DNA of 64,000 nt, from the NCBI RefSeq assembly GCF_032229225.1, contig NZ_CP135076.1:2461001-2525000 (forward strand), written 5' to 3'. Shown here piece after piece: positions 48,438 through 58,839 of this stretch. The notes beneath the pieces were generated by a model that was not told where the DNA came from, did not search any database, and saw nothing but the letters and a program-made list of their open reading frames with translations. Both the position numbers and the translations under genes were made by a program. Each line of letters opens with the position of its first letter. Position 1 is the stretch's first letter. Source of the stretch: Stakelama saccharophila (GTDB lineage Bacteria; Pseudomonadota; Alphaproteobacteria; Sphingomonadales; Sphingomonadaceae).

Positions 48438-49697
48438 TCAATAATTCGTCCGAAGCGCCTGCCAGAACCGTTTCAGCACCGCCGTCGGGTTCTGCCGAAC
48501 GACGGTCATCTGCGGCGCCTCGATCGCGCGAAGATCGACCGGGTCGGCAGCGGCGAACACTGCCAGACCGGCCAGCGTGGCGAAACCCGGGCCGGCATGC
48601 GCATCCGGCAGGGCGGTCAGGCCGCGCGGCCGGCCGACGCGCACGGTGCGCCCCAGCGCCTGCTGCGCATAATCGGCGATGCCGTTCAGGTCCGCGCCGC
48701 CGCCCGTCAGCACGATCTGCCGCCCGACGGGGTCCTCGAAGTTCAGCCTGCGCAATTCCTTCTGGATTTCGGCCATCAGCCGGTCGAGCCGCTGGCGAAT
48801 CACCGCGATCAGTTGGGCGCGGGTGATGCGCGACCCTTCCGCCCCGTCTTCCGACGAGATCGGCGTCACGTCGATCATGTCGTGATTGTCGCGCGGGCTC
48901 ATGTTCGCAGAGCCGTAGAAGCACTTCATCCGCTCCGCCTGCGCCCGCCTGGTGCCGAAGGCGGAGGCGATGTCGTCGGTGATGTCGGCGGCGCCCATCG
49001 GTATGGAGGCAAGGCCCGTCAGCATACCCTGGGCGAACACCGACACGTTGGTTACGCCCGCGCCGACCTCGACCAGCGCGACGCCCAGTTCGCGCTCCTC
49101 TTCCGACAGGCATGCGAAACCCGTCGCCAGTGGTGCCGCGATGATCGATTTCACGTCGAGATGCGCCGAGCGCACGCACAGGTCGAGATTGCGCACAGGC
49201 GAGCCGTCGGTGGCGACGACGTGGATCTCGACGCCCAGCCGGTCGGCGTGCAGGCCCAGCGGCTGCTTGACGCCCGCCAGCCCGTCGACGGTGTAGCGCG
49301 TCGGCTGCGCATGCAGCACCATGCGGCCATTGGGTTCGATCGCGTTGCGTCCGGTCTTGAGCAGATGGTCGATATCCGCCTGCTCCACGCGGTGGCCGCC
49401 CAGGTCGATCTCCAGCTTCACCAGGTCGGAGATCAGCCCGCCGGCCGAAAAGCTGACCCACACATCCTCGATGTTGAAGCCGGCGATCTTTTCCGCCTGC
49501 TCCACCGCCTCGCGCACGGCGAGTTCGGTGGCGTGCATATCGGCGATATAGCCGCGCTTGACGCCCTTGCTCTCCCGCTGGCCGGTGCCCAGCACGACCA
49601 GTTCCTCGCCATCGCCCTTCTGCGCGATCAGCGCCGATACCTTGGACGATCCGATGTCCAGTGCGGTAATCAGTCCTTCCGGTGCCGTCTTCGCCAT
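48438..49697 (-). CDS. ftsA: Cell division protein FtsA
   Basis: 419 residues. Actin-like ATPase that anchors FtsZ to the membrane: [13 protein letters not shown] (phosphate 1), [14 protein letters not shown] (phosphate 2) and [13 protein letters not shown] (adenosine) blocks are clear. The C-terminal end [12 protein letters not shown] is the amphipathic membrane anchor. It is followed by ftsZ after 115 bases, which hold no clear motif. Confidence 0.96.
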   Translation of the reverse strand: MAKTAPEGLITALDIGSSKVSALIAQKGDGEELVVLGTGQRESKGVKRGYIADMHATELAVREAVEQAEKIAGFNIEDVWVSFSAGGLISDLVKLEIDLGGHRVEQADIDHLLKTGRNAIEPNGRMVLHAQPTRYTVDGLAGVKQPLGLHADRLGVEIHVVATDGSPVRNLDLCVRSAHLDVKSIIAAPLATGFACLSEEERELGVALVEVGAGVTNVSVFAQGMLTGLASIPMGAADITDDIASAFGTRRAQAERMKCFYGSANMSPRDNHDMIDVTPISSEDGAEGSRITRAQLIAVIRQRLDRLMAEIQKELRRLNFEDPVGRQIVLTGGGADLNGIADYAQQALGRTVRVGRPRGLTALPDAHAGPGFATLAGLAVFAAADPVDLRAIEAPQMTVVRQNPTAVLKRFWQALRTNY

Positions 49698-49727
49698 ATC
49701 CGTCTTTCCCTGCCCCCGATGGCGGCC

Positions 49728-50627
49728 TCAGCCGCCCGCCTCGTCCGTGATCGTGCGTTCCGCATCGTCCGGCATACGCACCACCAGCTTGGTGGGATCG
49801 CGCATGTCGAACCGCATATATCCCTTGCCCAGCAGCCCCTGCATGCCGTCCAGTTCGGCGAATTTCGCCAGCGCCCTGGCGGCGGGAAGGTCGCCCTCCG
49901 GCAATTCCAGCGTCTCGCCCGACAGGAAGGTCAGGTTCCAGCGCCGATTGCCGACCCAGGTCGCCGCCTTGACGGTCGGCTTCAGCGCCGGCGCTGCCTC
50001 CATCAGCGCGCGGAAGTTCTTTTCCTGCGCATTGGCGCCGTCGCCGATCACCAGCGGCAGGTCCGGCATGTTGTCCGGCGTCACCGGGGCCAGCAGCACG
50101 CCGTCCGCGTCGATCAGCATCAACTGTCCTTCATTCTGCCAGATCGCCGCCGGCGTGCGCTCGACGATGTCGATCGAAAGCGTGTCGGGCAGGCGCCGCG
50201 AAACCCGCGCGTCCTCGACCCAGCCATGTTGCAGCAGCCGGTTGCGCACGGCGCCGAGATCGACCAGCGGCATCGCCTGCGACTGCTGGTCCAGCGCGGC
50301 GGCATAGACCGTCATCCGGTCCATGCGCTTCAACCCGCTCAGCTCGATCTGGCTGACGCGCAGGCCGGTGCGCCCCACCGTCTCGGCAGCGGCGACATAG
50401 GCCGCCTGCGGCAGGCCGAACCAGGTGGCGACGGCGATCGCCAGCGCCGCCACCGCCGAAAAGATCGTCCATGCCGATACGCGGCGCAGCGTTTCCTCGC
50501 TGACCGGCAGTGCCGCCACCGCCTGGTCGAGGATCGATACCCGCTGCCCGCGCGATTGCGGCCGGCGCTTCGGCTTCACCGATCCGCGCCGCTGCGGCTG
50601 CTTGCGCCGGGTGCTGGTGCGGCTCAT
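49728..50627 (-). CDS. ftsQ: Cell division protein FtsQ
   Basis: 299 residues. A basic cytoplasmic N-terminus (MSRTSTRRKQPQRRGSVKPKRR) is followed by one transmembrane helix (about 50-75), a POTRA-like domain (LRVSQIELSGLKRMDRMTVYAAAL) and a beta domain (TPAAIWQNEGQLMLIDADGVLL). It links divisome parts in the periplasm. The ATG overlaps ddl by four bases. Confidence 0.94.
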   Translation of the reverse strand: MSRTSTRRKQPQRRGSVKPKRRPQSRGQRVSILDQAVAALPVSEETLRRVSAWTIFSAVAALAIAVATWFGLPQAAYVAAAETVGRTGLRVSQIELSGLKRMDRMTVYAAALDQQSQAMPLVDLGAVRNRLLQHGWVEDARVSRRLPDTLSIDIVERTPAAIWQNEGQLMLIDADGVLLAPVTPDNMPDLPLVIGDGANAQEKNFRALMEAAPALKPTVKAATWVGNRRWNLTFLSGETLELPEGDLPAARALAKFAELDGMQGLLGKGYMRFDMRDPTKLVVRMPDDAERTITDEAGG

Positions 50628-51562
50628 CCCCCGATATCCTCCCGCATCGCCTCGTCGACGATGCGTTGTACCAGATCGCCGTAGGATAGCCCGACAAATT
50701 TCGCCTGCTCGGGCACCAGGCTGAGCGGCGTCATGCCCGGCTGCGTGTTCACCTCCAGCAGGAACAGCCCCTCGATACCCTGGCTGTCGTCCCAGCGGAA
50801 ATCGGAGCGCGACGTACCCCGGCAGCCGAGCAGCCGGTGCGCATCGAGCGCGATCCGCTTGCAGGCCTCGGCGATCTCGTCGGGCACGTCGGCGGGGCAG
50901 ACATGCTCGGTCAGCCCGTCGGTATATTTGGCGTCGTAATCGTAGAAGCCGCTCTGGGGTCGCAGCTCGGTAACGCCCAGCGCGTCCTCGCCCAGCACCG
51001 CCGTCGTCAGCTCGCGCCCGCGGATGAAGGGTTCGGCCAGCAGCTCGTCGAACTCCGCCCAAGGCCCCTTGGCATCGCGCGCGATGGGATTGCCGCAATT
51101 GCTGTCCTCGGTGACGATCGCCACGCCCACCGAAGACCCCTCGTTCACCGGCTTCAGCACATAGGGCCGCGGCAGAGGATCGCGGTCGAACAATTCGCGC
51201 GATTTCACGATGCGGCCGCCGGGCATGGGAACGCCGTACGGCACCAGCGTCTGCTTGGTCAGCATCTTGTCGATCGCGATGACGGAGGTGACCATGCCGG
51301 AATGGGTGTAGCGCAGGCCCATCAGGTCGAGCATGCCCTGCACCGTCCCGTCTTCGCCCGGCGTGCCGTGCAACGCGTTGAAGACCAGGTCCGGCTTCAG
51401 TTCGGACAGGGTGACGGCGATGTCGCGATCCATGTCGACGCGGGTCACACGGTGGCCCTTGCCCTCCAGCGCCTCGGCGATGCCGGCGCCGGACGACAGC
51501 GACACGTCGCGCTCCGCCGACCAGCCGCCCATCAGGACCGCGATGTGTAGGGGGCGGCTCAC
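50624..51562 (-). CDS. ddl: D-alanine--D-alanine ligase
   Basis: 312 residues. ATP-grasp ligase that makes the D-Ala-D-Ala end of the peptidoglycan stem: LMGGWSAERDVSLSSG, HGTPGEDGTVQGMLDLMGLRYTHSG, KPVNEGSSVGV and FLLEVNTQPGMTPLSLVPEQA are typical. Starts with GTG 51562. The Shine-Dalgarno GGGGAGG (51574-51568) belongs to the arm of the palindromic repeat, leaving five bases to the start codon. Confidence 0.96.
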   Translation of the reverse strand: MSRPLHIAVLMGGWSAERDVSLSSGAGIAEALEGKGHRVTRVDMDRDIAVTLSELKPDLVFNALHGTPGEDGTVQGMLDLMGLRYTHSGMVTSVIAIDKMLTKQTLVPYGVPMPGGRIVKSRELFDRDPLPRPYVLKPVNEGSSVGVAIVTEDSNCGNPIARDAKGPWAEFDELLAEPFIRGRELTTAVLGEDALGVTELRPQSGFYDYDAKYTDGLTEHVCPADVPDEIAEACKRIALDAHRLLGCRGTSRSDFRWDDSQGIEGLFLLEVNTQPGMTPLSLVPEQAKFVGLSYGDLVQRIVDEAMREDIGG

Positions 51563-51566
51563 CTGT

Positions 51567-51710
51567 TCCTCCCCTGCAAGGGGAGGGGGACCAGCCGCAG
51601 GCTGGTGGAGGGGGAAGGCCGCAGACGCAACGTGGACGGCACTCGGCGCCTATGGTGGAAGCCCCCCTCCACCATGCTCCGCATGGTCCCCCTCCCCGTT
51701 CCGGGGAGGA
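51567..51710. repeat. Family-A palindromic repeat between murB and ddl
   Basis: 144 bases. Terminal arms (51567-51590 and 51687-51710) are inverted repeats with three mismatches, each also a small palindrome around CCTCCCC...GGGGAGG. Interior stems CAGCCGCAGGCTGG and CCACCATGCTCCGCATGG resemble the other copies. The arm next to ddl provides its ribosome-binding site. Confidence 0.92.
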
Positions 51711-51725
51711 TGTCACAGCCGCCGG

Positions 51726-52625
51726 TCACGCTTTGTCCCCCACGCGCTGGATTTCCCATTCGAGTTCGATCCCCGAATGCGCCTTCACCCGCCGGCGCAC
51801 TTCCTCGCCCAGCGCCTCGATATCGCTGCTCGCCGCCGATCCGAGATTGAGCAGGAAATTGCAATGCTTTTCCGATACTTGTGCATCGCCCATCCGCAAT
51901 CCCCGGCAGCCTGCGGCATCGATCAGCGCCCAGGCCTTCTCCCCCGCCGGGTTCTTGAACGTCGACCCACCCGTGCGCGAACGCAGCGGCTGCGACGCTT
52001 CGCGCTCGGCCGCGATGCGGTCCATCTCGGCACCGATCGCCGCCGGCTCGCCCGGCCTGCCCGCGAACAGCGCCTCGACCACCACGGCACCCGCCGGCAC
52101 GGCGGAATGGCGATAGCTATAGTCCAGCCGCTCCGCGCGCCAGGTTTCGACGGCGCCGGCGCGCGTCACCACGGTCGCCTCGACCAGAATGTCGCTCACC
52201 TCCCGGCCATAGGCGCCCGCGTTCATGCGCACCGCCCCGCCGACGGTGCCGGGAATGCCGCGCAGGAATTCCAGGCCGGCGATCCCCGCATCGCGCGCGG
52301 CGCTGGCGACGGTGATGCCCATCGCGCCCGCGCCGGCGCGCACGCGGTTGTTCGGTTCGACCGATATCGTCGCCATGCTCTTGGGCAGACGGACGACGAC
52401 GCCGGGAATGCCGCCGTCGCGCACGATGAGGTTCGACCCGACGCCCACCGGCATCACCGGCATGTCGGCGTCCAGACCCGCCATGAAACGAGCGAGATCC
52501 TCGGTACTGTCGGGCCGCACCAGCCACTCCGCCGGTCCGCCGGTGCGGAACCAGATGAAGCCGGCGAGGCTCCCCTGATGTTCGGCGCTGCCCTTCAGCG
52601 GCGGCAAGGCATAGCACACGCTCAT
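51726..52625 (-). CDS. murB: UDP-N-acetylenolpyruvoylglucosamine reductase
   Basis: 299 residues. FAD-dependent; makes UDP-MurNAc. It includes the FAD-binding [22 protein letters not shown], the substrate site [30 protein letters not shown]-like [12 protein letters not shown] and the catalytic [10 protein letters not shown] stretch. The ATG overlaps murC by four bases. A family-A repeat follows its stop. Confidence 0.96.
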   Translation of the reverse strand: MSVCYALPPLKGSAEHQGSLAGFIWFRTGGPAEWLVRPDSTEDLARFMAGLDADMPVMPVGVGSNLIVRDGGIPGVVVRLPKSMATISVEPNNRVRAGAGAMGITVASAARDAGIAGLEFLRGIPGTVGGAVRMNAGAYGREVSDILVEATVVTRAGAVETWRAERLDYSYRHSAVPAGAVVVEALFAGRPGEPAAIGAEMDRIAAEREASQPLRSRTGGSTFKNPAGEKAWALIDAAGCRGLRMGDAQVSEKHCNFLLNLGSAASSDIEALGEEVRRRVKAHSGIELEWEIQRVGDKA

Positions 52626-54040
52626 GCCGGCACGCCGTCGATCGCCTCGGCCAGCCCCGCGGCCCATTTGGTGATGTCGCCCGCACCCAGGCAGACGACG
52701 AGATCGCCGTTGGCGACCAGATTGCGCAGCTTCTCGGCAAGATCGTCCTGATCCGCCACCGCCATCACCGCATGGTGGCCGCGCCGCCGCAGTCCTTCGA
52801 TCAGCGCCGCCGCGTCGACGCCGTCGATCGGCTCCTCGCCCGCGGCGTAAACGGGCGTCACCAGCACCATGTCGGCGTCGTTGAACGCCTGCGCGAAATC
52901 CTCCATCAGATCGTTGAGCCGGGTGTAGCGGTGCGGCTGCATCACCGCGATCACGCGGCCGAAGGCGCTTTCGCGCGCCGCCGACAGCACCGCGCGGATC
53001 TCGACCGGATGATGACCGTAATCGTCGATGATCGACACCGTGCCGCCGCCGCGTTCCAGTTCGCCGACCTTGGTGAAGCGCCGCTTCACCCCGCCGAACC
53101 GGGCGAACCCCTTCTGGATCGTCGCATCGTCGCAGCCCAGTTCGAGCGCCACCCCGATCGCGGCGAGCGCGTTCTGGACATTGTGCTGCCCCGCCATCGG
53201 CAGCTCGACCCCCTCGATCTTGCGCGTGTCGCCGTCGCGCGAGCGGATCACGACGTCGAACCGGTTGCTGCCACCTTCGGCCACGACGTTGACGCCGCGA
53301 ATGTCGGCCTGTCTCGCAAAGCCGTAGGTGACGATGCGGCGATCGGCGACGCGCGGGATGATCGACTGCACATCCGGATGGTCGAGGCACAAAAGCGCCG
53401 CGCCGTAGAAGGGCACGTTCTCGATGAACTCGACATAGGCGTCCTTGACCGCCTCAAACGAGCCGTAATGGTCGAGATGCTCGGGATCGATGTTGGTGAC
53501 GACCGCGATCGTGCCATCGAGGCGCAGGAAGCTGCCGTCGCTTTCGTCGGCCTCGATCACCATCCAGTCGCTCGCGCCCAGCCGCGCGTTGGAGCCATAG
53601 CTGTTGATGATCCCGCCATTGATGACGGTGGGGTCCACCCCGCCGGCGTCCAGCAGCGCGGCGACCATGCTGGTCGTCGTCGTCTTGCCGTGCGTGCCCG
53701 CCACCGCGACAGTGGATTTCAGCCGCATCAGCTCGGCCAGCATCTCGGCGCGGCGCACCACCGGAATACGCTGTTCGAGTGCATATTCGACCTCGGGATT
53801 GCCGCGCCTGATCGCCGTCGACACCACGACCACCGCGACATCGGCCACATTTTCCGCCTTATGACCGATATGCACCGGAATGCCGCGCTTCCTCAGCCCC
53901 TCGACGACATAGCTTTCGGCGATGTCGGAGCCCTGCACGCTATAGCCGAGATTGTGCATCACCTCGGCGATGCCGGACATGCCGATCCCGCCGATGCCGA
54001 TGAAATGGATCGTGCCGATATCGGTGGCGACGCCCTTCAT
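52622..54040 (-). CDS. murC: UDP-N-acetylmuramate--L-alanine ligase
   Basis: 472 residues. Adds the first stem residue L-Ala. Mur ligase motifs are [16 protein letters not shown], the ATP loop [22 protein letters not shown], and [11 protein letters not shown] and [10 protein letters not shown]. Overlaps the stop of murG (54037-54040), giving translational coupling. Confidence 0.97.
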   Translation of the reverse strand: MKGVATDIGTIHFIGIGGIGMSGIAEVMHNLGYSVQGSDIAESYVVEGLRKRGIPVHIGHKAENVADVAVVVVSTAIRRGNPEVEYALEQRIPVVRRAEMLAELMRLKSTVAVAGTHGKTTTTSMVAALLDAGGVDPTVINGGIINSYGSNARLGASDWMVIEADESDGSFLRLDGTIAVVTNIDPEHLDHYGSFEAVKDAYVEFIENVPFYGAALLCLDHPDVQSIIPRVADRRIVTYGFARQADIRGVNVVAEGGSNRFDVVIRSRDGDTRKIEGVELPMAGQHNVQNALAAIGVALELGCDDATIQKGFARFGGVKRRFTKVGELERGGGTVSIIDDYGHHPVEIRAVLSAARESAFGRVIAVMQPHRYTRLNDLMEDFAQAFNDADMVLVTPVYAAGEEPIDGVDAAALIEGLRRRGHHAVMAVADQDDLAEKLRNLVANGDLVVCLGAGDITKWAAGLAEAIDGVPA

Positions 54041-55146
54041 GCTGCTCCTTCATGTTCGTCGGCCACACGCTCGACCAGATCGGCCAGCTCGCGCGCGGCA
54101 TTGGGGCGGCCGCAGCCCTTGGCCCGCTGCGCCGCGTTTTCCAGCGCCCGCGGTTCCAGGCCCAGCCGCTGCATCTGTTTCGCCAATTCCTTGGCGGTGA
54201 AGTTGCGCTGCTGGATCGTGCGCGCGCCGCCGGCCTCGGTAATCTCGCGCGCATTCTCGGTCTGGTGGTCGTCGGTCGCACCCGGCAAGGGCACGAGGAT
54301 CGCCGGACGCCCCGCCGCCGTCAGCTCCGCCACGGTCGAAGCGCCGGCGCGCGCGATGACGATATGCGCCCAGGCGAGCTGTTCGGGCATATCGGCCAGA
54401 TAGGTGGCAATCTCGGCGGGGATTTCGTGCGCGGCATATTTGGCCCGCACCGCCTCGATATCCTCGGGCCGGGCCTGGTGCGTGACCTGCATCCGGCGGC
54501 GGAAATGCACCGGCAGCATGGCGAGGCCGTCGGGCACGACCCGGCTGAGCACGCTCGCCCCCTGACTACCCCCCGTCACCAACACGCGGAAGATGCCGTC
54601 TTCGTCCAGCACCGGATAGGGGCGCGAGCGCAGCGCGAGGATCGCCTCGCGCACCGGATTGCCGACCAGATGCGCCTTGTCCGCATACCGCTCCCGCAAC
54701 CGCTGGACATGGCCGTAGGAGGTGGCGATCGCATCGACCTTGCGCGCCGCCAGCCGGTTGACGCGGCCCAGCACCGCATTCTGTTCGTGGATGACGGTCG
54801 GAATGTCGCGCGCAAAAGCGGCCAGCAGCGCCGGCAGCGCGGGATAGCCGCCGAAACCGACCACCGCCGAGGGGCGAAAACTGCGATACAGCTCCATCGC
54901 CATCGACCGGCCCCGCAGCATCTGCCGGGCGGCCGGGATCCAGCCGAGCGGGTTCCGGCCGAAGCGCCCGGCCGGCAGGACATGCGTCTGCACGTCGTCG
55001 AACAGGCCGGGAAAGCGCACGCCGCGCGCGTCGCTGATCAGCGCGACGCCGTGACCGCGCCCGGCAAGCTCGCTCGCCAGTGCCGCCGCCGGGACCATGT
55101 GTCCGCCGGTGCCGCCCGCTGCCAGGACAAAATGCCGTTCGCGCAT
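54037..55146 (-). CDS. murG: N-acetylglucosaminyl transferase MurG (lipid II synthesis)
   Basis: 369 residues. Membrane-associated GT-B glycosyltransferase that adds GlcNAc to lipid [17 protein letters not shown] at the N-terminus, [33 protein letters not shown] and [12 protein letters not shown] are characteristic. ATG 55146 shares a base with the ftsW stop (TAATG). An ATG five codons upstream would overlap ftsW further. Confidence 0.96.
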   Translation of the reverse strand: MRERHFVLAAGGTGGHMVPAAALASELAGRGHGVALISDARGVRFPGLFDDVQTHVLPAGRFGRNPLGWIPAARQMLRGRSMAMELYRSFRPSAVVGFGGYPALPALLAAFARDIPTVIHEQNAVLGRVNRLAARKVDAIATSYGHVQRLRERYADKAHLVGNPVREAILALRSRPYPVLDEDGIFRVLVTGGSQGASVLSRVVPDGLAMLPVHFRRRMQVTHQARPEDIEAVRAKYAAHEIPAEIATYLADMPEQLAWAHIVIARAGASTVAELTAAGRPAILVPLPGATDDHQTENAREITEAGGARTIQQRNFTAKELAKQMQRLGLEPRALENAAQRAKGCGRPNAARELADLVERVADEHEGAA

Positions 55147-56369
55147 TATTTCGACTTCCATCCCGTGCCGTAGGAGGATCGGCTGAGATACGGGTTGCGC
55201 CGCGTGAAGGCGAGCAGCAGCCCCATGCCGATCGAAAGCGCCACCATGGACGAGCCGCCATAGCTGATAAAGGGCAGCGTCATGCCCTTGGACGGCGCCA
55301 GGCCCGTATTCACCGCCATGTTGATCATCGCCTGCACACCGAACTCCGCCGCCAGTCCGGACGCGGCGAGCAGGCGGAACGGATCGTCCTCTTCGAGCTG
55401 CTTGACAAACACCCGCGTCACGATCGCGAGGAACAGGATGGTGATGACGGCGCAGGCGATATAGCCGAACTCCTCGCCCACGACGGCATAGATGTAGTCG
55501 GTATGCGCCTCGGGCAGCAGGAACTTCTCCGACCCCGCGCCCGGACCGGTGCCAGTCAGCCCGCCGGCGGTCAGCACCGCATGCGCCATGTCCGTCTGAT
55601 AGGTGTCGGCCGCCACGGCGGAACTGTCGGGGAACAGGAATCCGTCGATCCGCGCGCGCGCCGTGCCGTAGAACATATAGGCCATGATGATGCCGCCCAG
55701 TCCCAGCCCAGCGAGCCCCGCCAGGATCCGCGGCGACGTGCCCGCGATCAGCAGCAGGATCAGCCAGATCAGGCCGAAGATCATGGTCTGGCCGAAATCG
55801 GGTTGCAGCATCAGCAAGAGGCCGACCAGGCCGGTCAGCAGCATCGTGATCGGCACGACGGGCAGATGGCGGTCTTCGGCCTTCAGCGACAGGATCCATG
55901 CCGTCGTCACGATGAACATCGGCTTCAGGAATTCCGATGGCTGGAACTGGGCGAAGCCGAACCCGATCCAGCGCCGCGCGCCGTTCGCCTCCACACCGAC
56001 GAACGGCGTCAGCGCCAGAAGGGCGAGGAAGACGACCGTTCCGATCAATGCGGCGCGCCGGGCGAACGTCACCGGCAGCATCGACACCGCGAGCAATACC
56101 GGCACCGACAGCGCGACCCATCCGGCCTGTCGCCAGAAATAGTACATCGGCGTAATCTGATGGCTGCCGCCCGAATAGCGCTCGGCCGACGCGGGTGACG
56201 CGGCCGCCACCGCCACCAGCCCGATGGCGATCAACAGGAAGGCGAGCAGCAACAGCACCCGGTCGATGTCCCGGAACCAGGCGCCGATGGGCGAACGGCT
56301 CGCCCGACCGAGCTGTTGCTCCATCCGCGCACGCATGCCGCGATCCCCGCTACGCATGATATCGGTCAT
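55146..56369 (-). CDS. ftsW: Cell division protein FtsW (SEDS glycosyltransferase)
   Basis: 407 residues, ten hydrophobic helices. The SEDS hallmarks include RRWIGFGFAQFQPSEFLKP, LMLQPDFGQTMIF, and YAVVGEEFGYIAC and LPFISYGGSSMVALSIGMGLLLAFTRRN. It polymerises glycan chains from lipid II at the septum with FtsI. The ATG overlaps murD by four bases. Confidence 0.96.
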   Translation of the reverse strand: MTDIMRSGDRGMRARMEQQLGRASRSPIGAWFRDIDRVLLLLAFLLIAIGLVAVAAASPASAERYSGGSHQITPMYYFWRQAGWVALSVPVLLAVSMLPVTFARRAALIGTVVFLALLALTPFVGVEANGARRWIGFGFAQFQPSEFLKPMFIVTTAWILSLKAEDRHLPVVPITMLLTGLVGLLLMLQPDFGQTMIFGLIWLILLLIAGTSPRILAGLAGLGLGGIIMAYMFYGTARARIDGFLFPDSSAVAADTYQTDMAHAVLTAGGLTGTGPGAGSEKFLLPEAHTDYIYAVVGEEFGYIACAVITILFLAIVTRVFVKQLEEDDPFRLLAASGLAAEFGVQAMINMAVNTGLAPSKGMTLPFISYGGSSMVALSIGMGLLLAFTRRNPYLSRSSYGTGWKSK

Positions 56370-57772
56370 GCCAGTCCCCCAACCAGCGAACGAAACGCGC
56401 TCCCGCGCTCTTCATAGTCGCGAAACTGGTCGAACGAAGCGCAGGCCGGCGACAACAGCACGGTGTCGCCCGGCTCGGCGCGCTTCGCCGCGCGCGCCAC
56501 CGCTTCCGCCAGTGTCCCGCATTCTTCCACCGCCATGTCCGGCCGCAGCAGGCGTGCGAACATCGGCCCCGCCTCGCCGATCGTATAGGCGCACGCGACA
56601 TGACCGAAGGCCGGCCGGCAGGGTTCCAGATCGTCCGTCTTCGCCTGCCCGCCCAGGATCCAGTGGGTCCGGTCGAACGCCGCGAGCGCCGATGCGGTAG
56701 AGGTCGGGTTGGTCGCCTTGGAATCGTTGACGTACAGGACCCCGTTCACGGTGCCGATGCGCTCCATGCGGTGCGGCAGGCCGGGAAAGCTCTCCAGTCC
56801 GCGGTCGATCGCCTCGCGCGACAGGCCCAGCGCCTCGCACACCGCAATCGCCGCCAACGCGTTCTGCGCGTTGTGCGGCCCCTGAAGCGCCGGCCAGCGC
56901 GATTGATTCATGCACGCGCCCGGCGCGATCTTCGTCAGATGCTCGCCCCGCGCCGACAGCGACCGCGCCACCTCGTAGGACGGCGTGCCGCCGATCCCGA
57001 CGACGGCGGCGTGATCGGGCGCCTGCATCGCGAACAGCCGCGCCTTGGACGCGGCATAGGCGTCGAAGTCCGCATAGCGGTCGAGATGGTCGGGCGTGAT
57101 GTTGAGCAGCACCGCGACGTCGCAATCGAGGCTGCGGGTCAGGTCGATCTGATAGCTCGACAGTTCCAGCACATAGACACCGCCTTCCGGCAGCGGATCG
57201 GCGGCGAGGATCGGCAGGCCGATATTACCCCCCAGCCGCGCAGGCCATCCCGCCGCCTCGACGATGTGATGGACGAGTGCGGTCGTGGTGGACTTGCCGT
57301 TGGTGCCGGTGACGCCGACGACCTTGTGCGCCGGCAATTGCTCCCGCGCCTGCGCGAACAGCTCGATATCGCCGATGACGGGCACACCCGCCGCCTCCGC
57401 GCGCGCGGCGATCGGATGCCGGTTGAGCGGCACCCCCGGCGAGACGACGACGGCATCGAACCCGGCAAGATCGGTGTCCAACGGATCGGCAAGCGTAAGA
57501 TCCTCCCCGGCACGGGGAGGGGGATCAGCCGCAGGCTGGTGGAGGGGGCTTGCCGCGGGTGCAACGCTCGATGCAGTTCCCCCTCCACCACCAGCTTCGC
57601 CGGCGGTCCCCCTCCCCGTGCCGGGGAGGATCGCTTCCCGCCGTCCTGCATCCGCATCCCACGCCACGACCTCGGCCCCGCTCGCCAGCAGCGCCGCGAC
57701 CGTCGCGCGGCCGGAACGCGCCAGTCCCAGCACCGCAAAGCGTTTGCCGCGCCAGGCGGAACTCGCGATCAC
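56366..57772 (-). CDS. murD: UDP-N-acetylmuramoylalanine--D-glutamate ligase with repeat-encoded insertion
   Basis: 468 residues, about 30 or more longer than common MurD proteins. Motifs are [56 protein letters not shown] and LHRMERIG-like [25 protein letters not shown]. Residues about 47-92 come from a complete family-A palindromic repeat, read through in frame, giving a Gly/Ala/Pro-rich segment ([16 protein letters not shown]). It falls between the second strand (VVAWDAD) and [15 protein letters not shown] of the N-terminal domain, probably as a loop. Overlaps ftsW and mraY by four bases each. Confidence 0.95.
   Translation of the reverse strand: MIASSAWRGKRFAVLGLARSGRATVAALLASGAEVVAWDADAGRREAILPGTGRGTAGEAGGGGGTASSVAPAASPLHQPAADPPPRAGEDLTLADPLDTDLAGFDAVVVSPGVPLNRHPIAARAEAAGVPVIGDIELFAQAREQLPAHKVVGVTGTNGKSTTTALVHHIVEAAGWPARLGGNIGLPILAADPLPEGGVYVLELSSYQIDLTRSLDCDVAVLLNITPDHLDRYADFDAYAASKARLFAMQAPDHAAVVGIGGTPSYEVARSLSARGEHLTKIAPGACMNQSRWPALQGPHNAQNALAAIAVCEALGLSREAIDRGLESFPGLPHRMERIGTVNGVLYVNDSKATNPTSTASALAAFDRTHWILGGQAKTDDLEPCRPAFGHVACAYTIGEAGPMFARLLRPDMAVEECGTLAEAVARAAKRAEPGDTVLLSPACASFDQFRDYEERGSAFRSLVGGLA
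57499..57632. repeat. Family-A palindromic repeat inside murD
   Basis: 134 bases with perfect 26-bp terminal inverted repeats (57499-57524 and 57607-57632), ending GATCCTCCCCGGCACGGGG. The interior has the same CAGCCGCAGGCTGGTGGAGG and CCTCCACCACCAGCTTCGCC parts as the 51567 copy. The perfect arms suggest a recent insertion. The frame of murD is kept. Confidence 0.95.
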
Positions 57773-58839
57773 CGGATCTTCAGCGTCGAAAGGCCGGCAA
57801 GCGCCAGCACCAGCGCGATGATCCAGAAGCGGATCACGACGGTCGGCTCCGACCAGCCGAGCTGTTCGAAATGATGGTGGATCGGCGCCATCTTGAAGAT
57901 GCGCTTGCCCGTCCGCTTGAACACGAACACCTGGATGATGACGCTCATCGCCTCGACCACGAACAGGCCGCCGATGATGCCGAGCACGATTTCATGATGC
58001 GCGACCACCGCGATCGTGCCCAGCGCGCCGCCCAGCGCCAGGCTGCCGGTATCGCCCATGAAGACGGCGGCGGGCGGTGCGTTGAACCACAGGAAGGCGA
58101 GCCCCGCCCCGATCATCGCACCACAGAAGATAGCGAGTTCGCCCGCGCCCGGCACGTGCGGAATGCCGAGATAGTCGGCGAACTTCACGTTGCCGACCAG
58201 ATAGACGATCACCATGAAGGCGACGCTGGCGATGATCACCGGCATCGTCGCCAGCCCGTCCAGTCCGTCGGTCAGGTTCACCGCATTGCCGAACGCGACG
58301 ATCGTGAAGGCGGCGAAGGCGATATAGAACCAGCCGAGATCGATGGCGTAGCCGGTCAAGAACGGCAGATAGAGCAGCGTCCCCGTCTGCCGGATGATGA
58401 TATAGCCGGCGATCCCCGCGATCACGAACTCGCCCAGCAGGCGCACCTTGCCGGGCACGCCGGCGGCGCTCGATTTCTTCACCTTGTCGTAATCGTCGAG
58501 AAAGCCGATCGAACCGAAGCCGAGCGTCACGAACAGGCACGCCCATACGAACGGATTGGACAGGTCCATCCACAACAGGATCGACAGCGCCAGCGAGGTC
58601 AGAATCATCAGCCCGCCCATGGTCGGGGTGCCGCGCTTGCTCAGGTGCGTTTGCGGACCGTCGTCGCGGATCGGCTGCCCCTTGCCCTGGCGCACGCGCA
58701 GCCAGCCGATGAATTTCGGCCCGATCACCAGGCCGATCAGCAACGCCGTCGCCACCGCCGCGCCGGAACGGAAGCTCAGATAGCGGATGAGGTTGAGGAC
58801 GCCGGGAAATCCCAGATGTTCGGCAAGCAGATACAGCAT
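57769..58839 (-). CDS. mraY: Phospho-N-acetylmuramoyl-pentapeptide-transferase
   Basis: 356 residues, about ten helices. Makes lipid I at the inner membrane: [62 protein letters not shown] and [17 protein letters not shown] (metal/active-site blocks) are all present. Its ATG shares one base with the murF stop. The 3' end overlaps murD. Confidence 0.97.
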   Translation of the reverse strand: MLYLLAEHLGFPGVLNLIRYLSFRSGAAVATALLIGLVIGPKFIGWLRVRQGKGQPIRDDGPQTHLSKRGTPTMGGLMILTSLALSILLWMDLSNPFVWACLFVTLGFGSIGFLDDYDKVKKSSAAGVPGKVRLLGEFVIAGIAGYIIIRQTGTLLYLPFLTGYAIDLGWFYIAFAAFTIVAFGNAVNLTDGLDGLATMPVIIASVAFMVIVYLVGNVKFADYLGIPHVPGAGELAIFCGAMIGAGLAFLWFNAPPAAVFMGDTGSLALGGALGTIAVVAHHEIVLGIIGGLFVVEAMSVIIQVFVFKRTGKRIFKMAPIHHHFEQLGWSEPTVVIRFWIIALVLALAGLSTLKIR

